From Vagococcus fluvialis (GTDB lineage: Bacteria > Bacillota > Bacilli > Lactobacillales > Vagococcaceae): a stretch of 64,000 nt of DNA. Of the stretch, positions 44,371 through 54,517 are shown piece after piece. The notes beneath the pieces were generated by a model. The model saw only the letters and a program-made list of their open reading frames with translations, had not been told where the DNA came from and ran no database searches. The number at the start of each line of letters is the position of its first letter. Position 1 is the stretch's first letter. The translations under genes were made by a program, and so were the position numbers. The stretch is from the NCBI RefSeq assembly GCF_003337315.1, contig NZ_QPJV01000011.1, forward strand, positions 1 to 64,000, written 5' to 3'.

Positions 44371-46437
44371 ATGATTAAAAGAGGTGCAAAAAAAAATAAG
44401 TCATTAGGTCCATTGATTATATGGTTTATCGTATCAATCAGCTTAATTCCAGTCATTGTTGTGTTATTTTTAAATATTAATGTTATGTCAACATTGATAA
44501 CTAATAGGGTTGCTATTGAAGAAAAGAACAGTGTTAAAAGAGTTGCTGATAATATTGATAGTATTAGAAGAACTGTTGAAAGAACAGTTGATGCGTTATC
44601 TGATGAAACTGACTTAAAAGAAGTAAATCAAAACTATGAAAGTCAAGCAAAAGTTAGAAAACTTCTGAAATTAGTCCATAAATCTGATGAGAATTTTGAA
44701 CATATCTATTATGCACCAGTTGGAAAAAATAACATATCTTCAATTTCTAGAGATGTCAATTTTAGAGAGTTTGAAAATCGTAGTTGGTATGTTGAAGCAA
44801 TGAAGAAACCAGGAGAATTAGTTTGGTCAAAACCAGATGCAGACATTAAAACAAATAAAATTACCATGACTTTATCAAAAGCGATAAAAAATGGAGATAA
44901 AATTGTAGGTGTCTTAGGAATCGATGTAGATTTATCGCAGATTTCTAGAATGGTAAGAGACACTAAAGTTGGAAATACTGGTTATATGATGTTAGTAACT
45001 GAAGAAGGTTTAGTTCTTGGTTCAGGATTGAAAAAAAATGAAGGTAAGGATATCTCTGATACAGATTATTTTAAAAATAGAGACGGTGACAAAGGGTTTG
45101 TAAAAGATATAGATGAAACCGCTTATTTTACAACTACTAAGAATGGTTTAATTCTTTATTCTGGAACTGAAAAGAATGAATTAAGTATTGAAAAAAGTAG
45201 TTTATTTAAAGTTTCCGGTTATGTTATTGTTATTTCCGGAATTTTAGCCTTTGTTTTAGCTGTTGGTATTTCTCGTGTTATTATTCGTGCAGCTAAAGTT
45301 TTAGTGGATTCATTCAAAAAAGCTTCACAAGGTGATTTAACTTCCAAAATTACTAGTACAAGAAGATGTATGGATGAAAAGGATTCAAAACGTAAAAACT
45401 TTAAGTTTGTTGATAAAATATTTGGTGATGGGAAAATTAAAGAAGATGGTAATGAAATCGATCAGATTGCAAGTTCGTATAATAGTATGCTGACAGGTTT
45501 TTCTGGTCTCATAGAAGGGATTCAATTAGAAAGTAACCAAATCTCTGAAATGTCATCTTCGTTACTCGATATTTCAAAACAAACAACATCTTCAACAGAA
45601 GAAGTTTCAGAAACAATTACAGGAATTGCCCAAGCTACAAGTTCACAAGCGGTAGATGCTGAAAAAACAGTTTCGGAAATGAATCAATTAGCCGAAATTA
45701 TTGATGCTATTCATCAATCTTCTTTAGATATGAATAACAATACTGAAGTAGCTACAACTGTTAATATGAAAAATTCAGAATTAATGTTTAAAGTTTATGA
45801 AAATTGGGAGTTAGAACGACAAAAATTAGGAATACTTGTTGAAAGCATGGGTGAAATGAATAGTGATATTCAAAACATTACTAAAATTATTCAAGTAATT
45901 ACTGATTTATCTTCTCAAACCAATCTTTTAGCATTAAATGCTTCTATTGAAGCTGCTAGAGCTGGAGAAGCTGGTAAAGGTTTTGCTGTTGTTGCTGAAG
46001 AGGTCAGAAAATTAGCAGAACAAAGTTCAAATTCAACAAAAGATATTGAGACAATCATTGAAGAGATTCAATCGAAATCAGATGGAATTGTTTCGCAGGT
46101 TAAAGATTCGTTTGATGGCGGTGTTAAACAAACACAAGTGATTAACGAAGCGATTGATTCAGCTAATCAAGTCTCAGATCAGTTTGAAATACTAGTTCAA
46201 GAAACAAAAGCTATTGATATGTTAAGTCAAGAGATTAAAAAACAAAAAGATTCAGTTTTACTTTCCGTAGAGAATATTTCTGCTTCAACAGAAGAAAATT
46301 CTGCAGGCACAGAAGAAGTTTCTGCTAACGCTGAGGAAATTTTAGCTACAATGGAAGAATTTTCAAATAACATTAGTACTCTTGAAGAAATAGCGAATAT
46401 TCTAGAAGTTCAAGCTAACGGATTTGTTACTAAATAA
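44371..46437 (+). CDS. Methyl-accepting chemotaxis protein (first of two)
   Basis: A 688-residue transmembrane chemoreceptor. Membrane helix 1 is at about residues 14-37. An extracellular Cache-type sensor domain follows (about 40-275; it includes [20 protein letters not shown] and [16 protein letters not shown]), then membrane helix 2 at about 278-300. A HAMP region and a long cytoplasmic methylation/signalling hairpin follow, with the tip [19 protein letters not shown]. The HAMP connector is unusually long: about 38 residues separate GDL (321-323) from EIDQI (362). Ligand unknown. It is a tandem paralogue of the next gene and has its own sigma-28 promoter. Confidence 0.93.
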   Translation: MIKRGAKKNKSLGPLIIWFIVSISLIPVIVVLFLNINVMSTLITNRVAIEEKNSVKRVADNIDSIRRTVERTVDALSDETDLKEVNQNYESQAKVRKLLKLVHKSDENFEHIYYAPVGKNNISSISRDVNFREFENRSWYVEAMKKPGELVWSKPDADIKTNKITMTLSKAIKNGDKIVGVLGIDVDLSQISRMVRDTKVGNTGYMMLVTEEGLVLGSGLKKNEGKDISDTDYFKNRDGDKGFVKDIDETAYFTTTKNGLILYSGTEKNELSIEKSSLFKVSGYVIVISGILAFVLAVGISRVIIRAAKVLVDSFKKASQGDLTSKITSTRRCMDEKDSKRKNFKFVDKIFGDGKIKEDGNEIDQIASSYNSMLTGFSGLIEGIQLESNQISEMSSSLLDISKQTTSSTEEVSETITGIAQATSSQAVDAEKTVSEMNQLAEIIDAIHQSSLDMNNNTEVATTVNMKNSELMFKVYENWELERQKLGILVESMGEMNSDIQNITKIIQVITDLSSQTNLLALNASIEAARAGEAGKGFAVVAEEVRKLAEQSSNSTKDIETIIEEIQSKSDGIVSQVKDSFDGGVKQTQVINEAIDSANQVSDQFEILVQETKAIDMLSQEIKKQKDSVLLSVENISASTEENSAGTEEVSANAEEILATMEEFSNNISTLEEIANILEVQANGFVTK

Positions 46438-46440
46438 AAA

Positions 46441-46472
46441 TGGGACTGTGACATATTTATGTCACAGTCTCA
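46441..46472 (+). terminator. Hairpin after the first receptor gene
   Basis: A 14-bp stem with one G-U pair (46441-46454 with 46459-46472), loop ATTT, then a weak T-rich stretch. It probably terminates or stabilises the first receptor transcript; the next gene has its own promoter. Confidence 0.65.
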
Positions 46473-46504
46473 CTCTTATTTTAATAAAAAATCGAAAAGC
46501 CTAT

Positions 46505-46531
46505 TAAACTTTCCTTTAAAAATGTCGATAG
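46505..46531 (+). promoter_or_regulatory. Sigma-28 type promoter of the second receptor gene
   Basis: TAAA (46505-46508) matches exactly, then 15 bases and GTCGATAG (46524-46531), two mismatches from GCCGATAT. It lies about 35 bases before the ATG. Confidence 0.7.
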
Positions 46532-46566
46532 TCTATTGGAACTAATATTTTAAGGAGTTGTAAGGG

Positions 46567-48618
46567 ATGAAAAAAAATAGGAATAAATCGATAGGACCTT
46601 ATATTATAGGGTTTATCGTTGCACTTGGATTAATTCCAGTGTTAGTTGTTTTATTTTTAAACACAAAGTTTATGATAAGTACAATTGATAAAAGAATTAG
46701 TGTTGAGGCAAAAAATAGTATTAGCCGTGTACAAGATGGAATTGAAGGTATTGAAGCGACAGCAGAGAAAGCAACAGAAGAAATTAGTAAAACTGCCTTG
46801 TTACAAAAACCAGTAAAAACACCTGTAGAGAGAGAACAAGTTAGAGAATTACTTAAACTTGTAAGAAATACAGATGCTACATTTGGTGATATTTATTATG
46901 CGCCAAATGGTAATAAAATCATTTCAAGTGTAGGTATGGACATTGAGGTAGATAAGTATCTATCTAGACCTTGGTACAAAGAAGCTGTTGAAGAACCGAA
47001 TAAGGTTCATTTATCAGAACCAAGTGCTGATATTAATACAGGTGAGATTATTATTACACTTTCAAAAGCTGTTCAAAATAATAATAATGTTTTAGGTGTT
47101 CTTGCAATTGATATTAATATGGAAGAGATATCTAAAATTATTAATGATACTAAAATAGGGCGTTCAGGTCGAATGATTCTTTTAACAAAAGATGGGGATG
47201 TTTTAGGTTCAGGAGATCCTAAAGAACGTAATACAAATGCAAAGGATCAACCTTTCTTTCAACAAATAACAGAACCAGTAGGGGATATAAAAACAAAAAC
47301 AGGTCATTCTCATTATCTTCAAACAGATGATGGCTTAATTATTGTTGCTGGAGTTGAAAATAAAGAATTCAAAGTTGAAAAGGAAGCTATGCTAAAAATA
47401 TCTGCAATTGTAACAATAAGTTGGGGAATTTTAGCTATAGTTATTGCTTTATTTATTTCAAAACAAATCATCAAAGTAGCTAATGTTTTAGTTGAATCTT
47501 TTGAAAAAGCAAGTCAAGGTAATCTGAAAGTGAAAATTACTAACTTAAGAGGTAACTCTATAGCTACTGACCAAGATAAAGAACTTACAAAAATTCAAAA
47601 GTTATTTGGTACTGGAGAAGTTAAAGAGCATGGAACAGAGGTTAACCAAATTATTGTTGCCTTTAATAATATGTTAGATGGATTTTCTAAGTTAGTTAAA
47701 AGCATTCAAGAAGAAAGTAATCAAATATCAGACATGAGTGTTTCTTTATCTGATATATCAAAACAAACTAATTCGGCAACAGAAGAAGTATCAGAAACAA
47801 TAACAGGGATTGCTCAAGCAACAAGTTCTCAAGCAATGGATTCAGAAAAAACAGTAAGTGAGATGAACGATCTCGGTTCTACTATAGAAACGATTAACCG
47901 TTCTGCAATTGATATGAATCAAAAAGCAATTCAAGCTACTGAAGATAACAAAAAAAATTCTGAATTAATGAACCATGTCTATGAGAATTGGGAAATTGAA
48001 CGTCAAAAACTTAAAGGTCTTGTTGATAGTATGGGGACTATGAATAGTGATATTCAAAACATTAATAAGATTATTCAAGTTATTACAGATATTTCGACTC
48101 AAACTAACCTTTTAGCCTTAAATGCATCAATTGAGGCTGCAAGAGCAGGTGAAGCTGGAAAAGGATTTGCTGTTGTGGCAGAAGAGGTTCGAAAATTGGC
48201 AGAACAAAGTGCTGTTTCAACTAAGGATATTGAAATGATTATTGGTGAAATACAAAGTAAGTCTAATGAAATGGTTCTTCAAGTGACTGATTCTTATGAA
48301 GGTGGTCAAAAACAAACTGATTCAATTAATCATGCCATTTCATCAACTAAAAAAGTGACAAATCAATTTAATGATATTATTCAAGAAGTTAATTCTATTG
48401 ATATTTTGAGTCAAGAAATAAAAAAACAAAAAGACTCAGTGCTATTCTCTGTAGAAAATATATCTGCTTCAACACAAGAAAATGCGGCAGGAACAGAAGA
48501 AGTTTCTGCTAACGCAGAAGAGATTTTAGCTACAATGGAAGAATTTACTGCTAATATCTATGAACTTGAAAAAATTGCTAATAGTCTTAAAAAACAAGCC
48601 AATAGCTTTAATATTTAA
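46567..48618 (+). CDS. Methyl-accepting chemotaxis protein (second of two)
   Basis: A 683-residue receptor with the same layout as its upstream paralogue: membrane helix 1 (about residues 11-33), Cache-type sensor ([36 protein letters not shown]), membrane helix 2 (about 276-297), HAMP and signalling hairpin with the same [19 protein letters not shown] tip. The two are nearly identical in the signalling part and diverge in the sensor, so they probably arose by tandem duplication and sense different ligands. The same long HAMP connector occurs here (GNL 318-320 to EVNQI 358). TAAGGAGTTG precedes the ATG. Confidence 0.93.
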   Translation: MKKNRNKSIGPYIIGFIVALGLIPVLVVLFLNTKFMISTIDKRISVEAKNSISRVQDGIEGIEATAEKATEEISKTALLQKPVKTPVEREQVRELLKLVRNTDATFGDIYYAPNGNKIISSVGMDIEVDKYLSRPWYKEAVEEPNKVHLSEPSADINTGEIIITLSKAVQNNNNVLGVLAIDINMEEISKIINDTKIGRSGRMILLTKDGDVLGSGDPKERNTNAKDQPFFQQITEPVGDIKTKTGHSHYLQTDDGLIIVAGVENKEFKVEKEAMLKISAIVTISWGILAIVIALFISKQIIKVANVLVESFEKASQGNLKVKITNLRGNSIATDQDKELTKIQKLFGTGEVKEHGTEVNQIIVAFNNMLDGFSKLVKSIQEESNQISDMSVSLSDISKQTNSATEEVSETITGIAQATSSQAMDSEKTVSEMNDLGSTIETINRSAIDMNQKAIQATEDNKKNSELMNHVYENWEIERQKLKGLVDSMGTMNSDIQNINKIIQVITDISTQTNLLALNASIEAARAGEAGKGFAVVAEEVRKLAEQSAVSTKDIEMIIGEIQSKSNEMVLQVTDSYEGGQKQTDSINHAISSTKKVTNQFNDIIQEVNSIDILSQEIKKQKDSVLFSVENISASTQENAAGTEEVSANAEEILATMEEFTANIYELEKIANSLKKQANSFNI

Positions 48619-48626
48619 GTATAATG

Positions 48627-48671
48627 AACACGAAAAGTTTCAATGGAATTTCCATTGGAACCTTTTGTGTT
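48627..48671 (+). other. Long near-perfect hairpin before cheW
   Basis: Bases 48627-48648 pair with 48650-48671 over about 22 positions with one mismatch and two G-U pairs. No T-run follows. It lies between the second receptor and cheW. It could partly terminate transcription, protect the 3' end of the receptor mRNA or be a processing site. Confidence 0.6.
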
Positions 48672-48690
48672 AATTAATGGGGGATGAAAA

Positions 48691-49185
48691 ATGGAAAAGC
48701 AAATTGTTTTTTTGAGTAAGAAACAAGAGTTAAGCATTCCAATTGAAAAAATCAATAAAATTATTCAATGGCAAGAAACAATACCTGTGCCTGAAACGTC
48801 TACTTTTGTATTAGGCGTTATTGAACATAATGAGCATGTATTACCCGTTATTGATTTAAATGACCGTTTGTATGGAATCCCAACAGAAGTAAGTAACGAG
48901 ATGAAAATAATTATCGTTCAATGGAAGGAAGAGTATTTAGGTCTTTTAGTAGAATCTATTAGAGGCATTATGGATTTTGAAAAAAATCAGTTTGAACTTA
49001 TGGAGAATGAAGTAACCTTTGATAAAAACTATATTGAAAGTTTTATCAAAGCAGAAAATGGCATTATTATTCAATTAAATGTTGATACTTTATTTGAGGG
49101 AAATATTATGCTTGATAAGTTGCTACGAGCTTTAGAGATAGCAGATACAGCTGAAAATCCTCAAGAAGAGTTGGCAGAAGAGTAA
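48691..49185 (+). CDS. cheW: Chemotaxis coupling protein CheW (first)
   Basis: A 164-residue CheW-domain protein that links receptors to the kinase CheA. The family pattern is visible: LSIPIEKINKIIQ near the start, PVPETSTFVLGVIEHNEHVLPVIDL (about residues 31-55) and GLLVESIRGIMDF. It is longer than a typical CheW (about 150 residues) by an acidic C-terminal tail, and lacks a receiver domain, so it is not CheV. A second cheW lies at 54518. GGGGGATG precedes the ATG. Confidence 0.88.
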   Translation: MEKQIVFLSKKQELSIPIEKINKIIQWQETIPVPETSTFVLGVIEHNEHVLPVIDLNDRLYGIPTEVSNEMKIIIVQWKEEYLGLLVESIRGIMDFEKNQFELMENEVTFDKNYIESFIKAENGIIIQLNVDTLFEGNIMLDKLLRALEIADTAENPQEELAEE

Positions 49186-49673
49186 TGTCTGAGCAATTGA
49201 AAGTGGGAATTTCAGACTATAAGATAACCAAAGCCCCAAATCAGTTGGTGACCTTAGGACTGGGATCATGTATTGGTATTGTTATTTACAATCAAGATAC
49301 TAAGGTTGGGGGCTTGAGTCATATTATGCTTCCAGATAGTAAGCTTTTTAATCATCAAACTAATTTGAAAATTGAAAAATTCGCTGATTTAGCTATACCA
49401 CAAATGGTTGAAGAATTAAAAAGTAAAAGCAAAAATGGTCGTTTAGTAGCTAAAATAGCAGGCGGAGCAAGTATGTTTCAATTACAAGGGCAAGCAAAAT
49501 CTCAAAATATTGGCGAACGAAATATTCAAGCCGTAGAAAGTATTTTGTCAGAATTAAAAATTCCAATTTTAGCTAAACATGTTGGCGGAAATATGGGGCG
49601 TTCGCTTTTTGTAGATTTAGAAACATTAGGTGTATCTGTCAAAATGGTTAATAGGGAACTATATGAATTATAA
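49185..49673 (+). CDS. cheD: Chemoreceptor glutamine deamidase CheD
   Basis: CheD deamidates receptor glutamines and, with CheC, tunes adaptation. The 162-residue protein has the catalytic Cys in LGLGSCIGIVIY (about residue 29) and His in GGLSHIMLPDS (about residue 46), both present. The C-terminal KHVGGNMGRSLFVDLETLG block is also typical. The ATG overlaps the cheW stop. Confidence 0.94.
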   Translation: MSEQLKVGISDYKITKAPNQLVTLGLGSCIGIVIYNQDTKVGGLSHIMLPDSKLFNHQTNLKIEKFADLAIPQMVEELKSKSKNGRLVAKIAGGASMFQLQGQAKSQNIGERNIQAVESILSELKIPILAKHVGGNMGRSLFVDLETLGVSVKMVNRELYEL

Positions 49674-49686
49674 GGTGGGAAATAAT

Positions 49687-50700
49687 GTGACTATAAAAGT
49701 AATGGTGGTTGATGATTCTGCTTTTATGAGAAAAGTAATATCGGATCAGATTAATAATATTTCAGAAATGCTAGTATGTACAACTGCTAGAAGCGGTGAG
49801 GATGCTCTAAATAAAATTCCAAAATTTTTACCTGACTTAATTACTTTAGATATTGAAATGACAGGAATGAATGGTTTAGAGACATTAGAACAAATAAAAT
49901 CACATTATGATATCCCAGTAATTATGATTAGCTCCCATACTGGAGAAGAAATGACTATTTCTTGTTTAGAGAAAGGGGCAATGGACTTTGTTGAAAAGCC
50001 TATTAATTTACTCAAAATTGAGGAATCATTTACGGATGAATTAGCTAGTAAAATAAAATCCATTGTTCAAACTACAGAGCTTAGAAGTGTACAATATACA
50101 AAAAAAAGTGATGAAAAAGCTTCATTTCCTACAAAGATTAGTGCAATAGTAATAGGAGCATCAACAGGTGGTCCAAAAGCTCTAATGCAATTAATTAAGG
50201 CAATTCCAAGTAATTTAAAGGTTCCAATATTTATTGTCCAACATATGCCTAAAGGTTTTACAAAATCATTTTCTACAAGATTAGATCAAGAGGCAAAGGT
50301 TAAGGTTGTTGAGGCAAAGCAGGGAGAAATTATTAAACCAGGAGTTGTTTATATAGCTCCTGGTGATTACCATATGAGAATTGAAAATCAAAAAATTTTA
50401 CTTACGCAAGAAGATAAAATTCATAGTGTCAGGCCTGCAGTTGATCCTTTGTTTGAGTCAGCATCTAAAATATATCGTAAGCAATTAGTTGGTATTATTC
50501 TTACTGGAATGGGAAATGATGGTGCCTTAGGAATGAAACATATATCTGAGGCTGGAGGTTACACAATAGCACAAGATAAAGATAGCTCTATCGTATTTGG
50601 AATGCCAAGAAGAGCAATTGAGCTTGATGTCATTGATGAAGTACTATCATTAAATCAAATAGAAGAAAAATTAAATTGGATGATTAAGGTGAGACAATGA
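49687..50700 (+). CDS. cheB: Chemotaxis response regulator methylesterase CheB
   Basis: CheB removes receptor methyl groups when phosphorylated by CheA. The 337-residue protein has a receiver domain (VMVVDDSAFMR; phospho-Asp in LITLDIEMTGMNG; Lys in FVEKP) and the esterase domain with Ser in VIGASTGGPKAL, His in VQHMPKGFT and Asp in TGMGNDGALG. GTG 49687 is chosen because AAGGTGGGA ends six bases before it; longer in-frame starts (49630, 49663) lie before or within this site. Confidence 0.94.
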   Translation: MTIKVMVVDDSAFMRKVISDQINNISEMLVCTTARSGEDALNKIPKFLPDLITLDIEMTGMNGLETLEQIKSHYDIPVIMISSHTGEEMTISCLEKGAMDFVEKPINLLKIEESFTDELASKIKSIVQTTELRSVQYTKKSDEKASFPTKISAIVIGASTGGPKALMQLIKAIPSNLKVPIFIVQHMPKGFTKSFSTRLDQEAKVKVVEAKQGEIIKPGVVYIAPGDYHMRIENQKILLTQEDKIHSVRPAVDPLFESASKIYRKQLVGIILTGMGNDGALGMKHISEAGGYTIAQDKDSSIVFGMPRRAIELDVIDEVLSLNQIEEKLNWMIKVRQ

Positions 50701-51467
50701 GCGAAACTTTTAATGAATTTAATATATGGGCCAAAAAGAATTTGAATATGAATTTAGAGTCGTATAAGGAAAAACAATTACAAAGACGTATTTTGAATGT
50801 TATGTCGAATCATTCTGTTTCTAATTTAAACGACTATATGAAATTGATGGAAAAAGATATAGCTGCTAGGGAAGAGTTGAAAAATTATCTGACTATAAAT
50901 GTGACAGAATTTTTTAGAAATCCTGAGTTGTTTGAAGCGTTGGAACATCATCTTCTAAAAACGTTAAAACCTCAATTCAAAAGTTTGAAATGTTGGAGTG
51001 CTGCTTGTTCTAATGGTTCAGAACCCTATAGTTTGGCTATGTTATTTGAAGATAATAAAATTAATATGAGTCAAAAAATATTAGCAACTGATATTGATAG
51101 GGTTATTTTGAAACGTGCAGAGGATGCTTTGTATGTTGAAAGTGAGTTAAAAAATATTAGCCAATTACATCGTGAAACTTATTTTGAGCATCAAGATGAT
51201 GGGTTTAAGATTCACCCTCGCATTAGACAAAAAGTGAAATTTAAAGAACATGATTTGTTAAAAAGCTCCTTTGATTCAGGTTATCATTTGATTATATGTC
51301 GAAATGTAACGATATATTTTAAACAGGAAGCTAGAGATGAATTGTATCAAAAATTTTATGACTCTTTAGCACCTGGAGGTATTTTTTTTACAGGAGCTAC
51401 AGAAACAATTAATCAACCGGAAAAATTTGGTTTCAAAAAGATAGATTCATTTATTTATCAAAAATAA
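50697..51467 (+). CDS. cheR: Chemotaxis protein methyltransferase CheR
   Basis: CheR methylates receptor glutamates using S-adenosylmethionine. The 256-residue protein has an N-terminal helical domain, then TEFFRNPELFEAL, the SAM-binding WSAACSNGSEPYSLAM (about residues 100-115) and LIICRNVTIYFKQEARDEL. Neither receptor ends in the NWETF-type CheR tether, so methylation is probably tether-independent. It overlaps cheB by four bases. Confidence 0.94.
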   Translation: MSETFNEFNIWAKKNLNMNLESYKEKQLQRRILNVMSNHSVSNLNDYMKLMEKDIAAREELKNYLTINVTEFFRNPELFEALEHHLLKTLKPQFKSLKCWSAACSNGSEPYSLAMLFEDNKINMSQKILATDIDRVILKRAEDALYVESELKNISQLHRETYFEHQDDGFKIHPRIRQKVKFKEHDLLKSSFDSGYHLIICRNVTIYFKQEARDELYQKFYDSLAPGGIFFTGATETINQPEKFGFKKIDSFIYQK

Positions 51468-51488
51468 ATAAAGAAAGAGGTGTTTGAG

Positions 51489-53510
51489 ATGGACGAGAAC
51501 GAGAAATACCGAGACCTTTTTTTTGAAGAAACAGACGAACATTTAGAAAATTTAAATGACGGGGTATTGACTCTGGAGAGTAATCCCGAAAGTGAAGAAA
51601 CAATAGATAGTATATTTAGATCAGCTCATACGTTAAAAGGTATGGCAGCCACTATGGGATATGAGACAATGGCTAAATTAACTCATAAAATGGAAAACGT
51701 GTTTCAATATTTTAAAAACAAAACAATTGAAGTGAATTCTGATAGTATCTCACTTATTTTTGATTGTTTGGATGCACTGGCTGAAATAGTTGAGAATTTA
51801 AGAGACGAAGAAGCTATAGATAGTAGTGAGATTAGTCATTTAATTCAACGCTTAGAAGAAATAGAGGCATCGGAATCAAAAGAAGTAGAAGAATCTATTG
51901 AAATAATTGAAAAAATTAATTTTCCTATCGAATTTTTATCAGAGGAAGATATTAATTTAATAAACCAATTAAAAGATACAAGCTTTAATGCTTACTGCGT
52001 TAGTATTCGTTTAGATAAAGAGTGTAGTTTAAAAGGGCCACGTGTTTTTCTAATTATGGATAGAGTTAACGAACTTGGTGAAGTTTCGTATAGCTTTCCA
52101 GATACTGAAACATTAGAACAAGGTGAATTTGGACAAGATTTTCATTTTATTTTAATTAGTGAAAATACTATTGAGGAAATAAGAGATAATATTTTATCAA
52201 ATAGTGATATAGAGAATTTACTTGTTTTAAATGCTGAAGAATGTCTTAATGATTCTTCAATAGAAAAAGTAATAATGGAAAAAAATGAGAATCCTGACGT
52301 CAAGGAAATAGAAGTCTTACAAAGTAAAATCAAAAAAGTTACTAAACATGAACAACAAACTATAAAAGTGGATTTAGAAAAACTAGATACATTTATGAAT
52401 CTGGTATCTGAATTAGTTGTTTACAGAACGAGATTAGAAAACATTACTTTAACTGATAATAAAAACGAGATAAAAGAACCTCTAACTGAAGTTGCAAGAA
52501 TCACTTCTGAACTTCAAGATTTGGTACTTAAAATTAGAATGCAACAAGTTAGTGTCGTAATGAATCGATTTCCAAGAGTTATTCGAGATTTATCTCGTGA
52601 CTTAAATAAAGAAATGACATTAATTATTGAAGGTGAAGACACTGAATTAGATCGGACTGTTGTTTCAGAACTAAGTGAGCCGTTAATTCATTTAATTAGG
52701 AATTCAGCAGATCATGGTATTGAAAGTCCAGAAAGAAGAATTGAATTAGGGAAGTCTACAGTTGGAGAGATTAAAATTACTGCTTTCCAACAAGGGAATC
52801 GAGTTATTATTACTGTTTCAGATGATGGAAAAGGATTAAATCCAACTCTTATCAAGAAAAGCGCTGAAGAAAAGGGCATTATAACAGATGGTCTAAGTGA
52901 AAAAGAGATATTACATTTAATTTTTCATCCTGGTTTTTCAACTGCAAAAAAAATAACAAACGTTTCTGGCCGTGGAGTTGGTATGGATGTTGTTCATTCT
53001 AAAATTTCAGAGCTAGGAGGTACGATTGATTTACAAAGTACTGTAGACGTAGGGTCAACGTTTACTATCAATCTACCGTTAACTCTTTCTATTATTCAAT
53101 CATTAATGGTTAAGGTATCTGGAGAATTATTTGCATTACCTCAAGGGGCAATTGAAAAGGTCGTTGAGGTTTCTGAAAGTGATATTAAACAAGTTCATAT
53201 GCAAGAAGTTTATATGTATCAACATACAGCAATTCCAGTTATAAGACTAGATAAAGTACTAGGATTGAATAATAAAGATAGTGATTTTAAAGAAAAACCT
53301 CATTTAATTTTAGTTCTTTTAGGGAAAAAATATTATGCATTGATGGTTGATGAATTAGTTGGTCAACAAGAAATAGTTATCAAAAAATTAGGTAGAGAGC
53401 TAAGACATCTAAAAAAATATTTAGGTGCGACAATTTTAGGTAACGGTGATATTGCAATGATTTTAGATACAAACGTAATTTGTAGCGAAGATAGTGTGAC
53501 ATCATTATGA
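51489..53510 (+). CDS. cheA: Chemotaxis histidine kinase CheA
   Basis: CheA phosphorylates CheY and CheB in response to receptors. The 673-residue protein has the HPt domain with phospho-His in FRSAHTLKGMAATMGYE (about residue 47) and a central P2-like region. The dimerisation helix follows (VDLEKLDTFMNLVSELVVYR), then the GHKL kinase (HLIRNSADHGIESP, VSDDGKGL, GRGVGMDVV) and the C-terminal CheW-like domain. ATG 51489 is chosen over an in-frame GTG at 51480 because AGAGG (51476-51480) lies eight bases before it. Confidence 0.95.
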   Translation: MDENEKYRDLFFEETDEHLENLNDGVLTLESNPESEETIDSIFRSAHTLKGMAATMGYETMAKLTHKMENVFQYFKNKTIEVNSDSISLIFDCLDALAEIVENLRDEEAIDSSEISHLIQRLEEIEASESKEVEESIEIIEKINFPIEFLSEEDINLINQLKDTSFNAYCVSIRLDKECSLKGPRVFLIMDRVNELGEVSYSFPDTETLEQGEFGQDFHFILISENTIEEIRDNILSNSDIENLLVLNAEECLNDSSIEKVIMEKNENPDVKEIEVLQSKIKKVTKHEQQTIKVDLEKLDTFMNLVSELVVYRTRLENITLTDNKNEIKEPLTEVARITSELQDLVLKIRMQQVSVVMNRFPRVIRDLSRDLNKEMTLIIEGEDTELDRTVVSELSEPLIHLIRNSADHGIESPERRIELGKSTVGEIKITAFQQGNRVIITVSDDGKGLNPTLIKKSAEEKGIITDGLSEKEILHLIFHPGFSTAKKITNVSGRGVGMDVVHSKISELGGTIDLQSTVDVGSTFTINLPLTLSIIQSLMVKVSGELFALPQGAIEKVVEVSESDIKQVHMQEVYMYQHTAIPVIRLDKVLGLNNKDSDFKEKPHLILVLLGKKYYALMVDELVGQQEIVIKKLGRELRHLKKYLGATILGNGDIAMILDTNVICSEDSVTSL

Positions 53511-54103
53511 TAGATAAATATCTGCCATTACAAATTGATGCAATGAAAGAGTTAGTTAATATAGGTGGTGGACATGCAGCAACAAGTATATCATCTTTGA
53601 TTAATACCAAAGTTGATATGATAGTACCACTTATAGAAATTATGGAATATGAAGAATTATATGCCAGAATTATGTCAGAAGATAAAATTGTTTATTCAGT
53701 TACAACTCAAATTCTTGGTAATGGCGGTGGCGTATTTTTATTTGCTTTACCAGAAGAATCAGCTAATCAGATTAGTCAAATGATGCTATTAAATTCTATG
53801 GAAAAAACTCAGGAATTAATAGAATCATCTATTAAAGAACTTGTTAATATTATTGTTAACTCCTTTTTAAATGCTATTAGTGAGTTATTAAATATTCGTT
53901 TGATGTCAAGTATACCTAATCTTACCATTGATATGTTTGGTTCAATAATAAGTAGTTTGTATATGGCGTATGATCAGTATGATGAAGAAGTTTTAATTAT
54001 TAAAAATGAATTTTTTTATTCTGGCAATCAGATGGATGCCTATCTTTACTTTATTCCAGAAACAGGTGTTTTAGAAAAATTATTTAAAGCTATCGGCTTA
54101 TAG
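53507..54103 (+). CDS. cheC: CheY-P phosphatase CheC
   Basis: CheC dephosphorylates CheY-P and sequesters CheD. The 198-residue protein has two copies of the phosphatase signature D/S-x3-E-x2-N...P: DAMKELVN (about residues 9-16) and SSIKELVN (about 106-113), each followed by a Pro 23 positions after the Asn. Both sites look intact. Its ATG overlaps the cheA stop by four bases. The presence of CheC, CheD and FliY with no CheZ indicates Bacillus-type adaptation. Confidence 0.93.
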   Translation: MIDKYLPLQIDAMKELVNIGGGHAATSISSLINTKVDMIVPLIEIMEYEELYARIMSEDKIVYSVTTQILGNGGGVFLFALPEESANQISQMMLLNSMEKTQELIESSIKELVNIIVNSFLNAISELLNIRLMSSIPNLTIDMFGSIISSLYMAYDQYDEEVLIIKNEFFYSGNQMDAYLYFIPETGVLEKLFKAIGL

Positions 54104-54118
54104 AAAGAGGAATTTAAA

Positions 54119-54481
54119 ATGGCAAAAAAAGTATTAATCGTTGATGACGCAGTTTTTATGAGAATGAAATTAAAGGATATTTTAGAAAAAAATGGTTACC
54201 AAGTAGTAGATGAAGCGCAAAATGGCTTGGAAGCTATTGAAAAATACAAAGCAACTCAACCGGATTTAGTAACAATGGATATTACAATGCCTGAAATGGA
54301 CGGGGTAGAAGCCTTAAAGGAAATTAAAGCTTTTGATAGTAATGCAAAAGTTTTAATGTGTAGTGCTATGGGGCAACAATCAATGGTAATGGATGCCATT
54401 CGTGCTGGTGCAGTTGATTTTATTGTTAAACCTTTTGATAGTGATCGTGTAATTAAAGCTTTAGATAAAGTAAGCATTTAG
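54119..54481 (+). CDS. cheY: Chemotaxis response regulator CheY
   Basis: A 120-residue single receiver domain that, when phosphorylated, binds the switch proteins FliM and FliY. It has the acidic pair in VLIVDDAVFMR (residues 5-15), phospho-Asp in VTMDITMPEMDG (about residue 54), the Ser switch in MCSAMGQQ and Lys in FIVKPF. It lies between cheC and the second cheW. Confidence 0.95.
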   Translation: MAKKVLIVDDAVFMRMKLKDILEKNGYQVVDEAQNGLEAIEKYKATQPDLVTMDITMPEMDGVEALKEIKAFDSNAKVLMCSAMGQQSMVMDAIRAGAVDFIVKPFDSDRVIKALDKVSI

Positions 54482-54517
54482 CTTTATGAATTTTTATTTT
54501 TTTGAGGAGGATATGTA

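Noticed and set aside
48691-49185. First CheW-like protein as CheV
   Set aside because: CheV has an additional receiver domain of about 120 residues; this protein has only a CheW domain and a short acidic tail.
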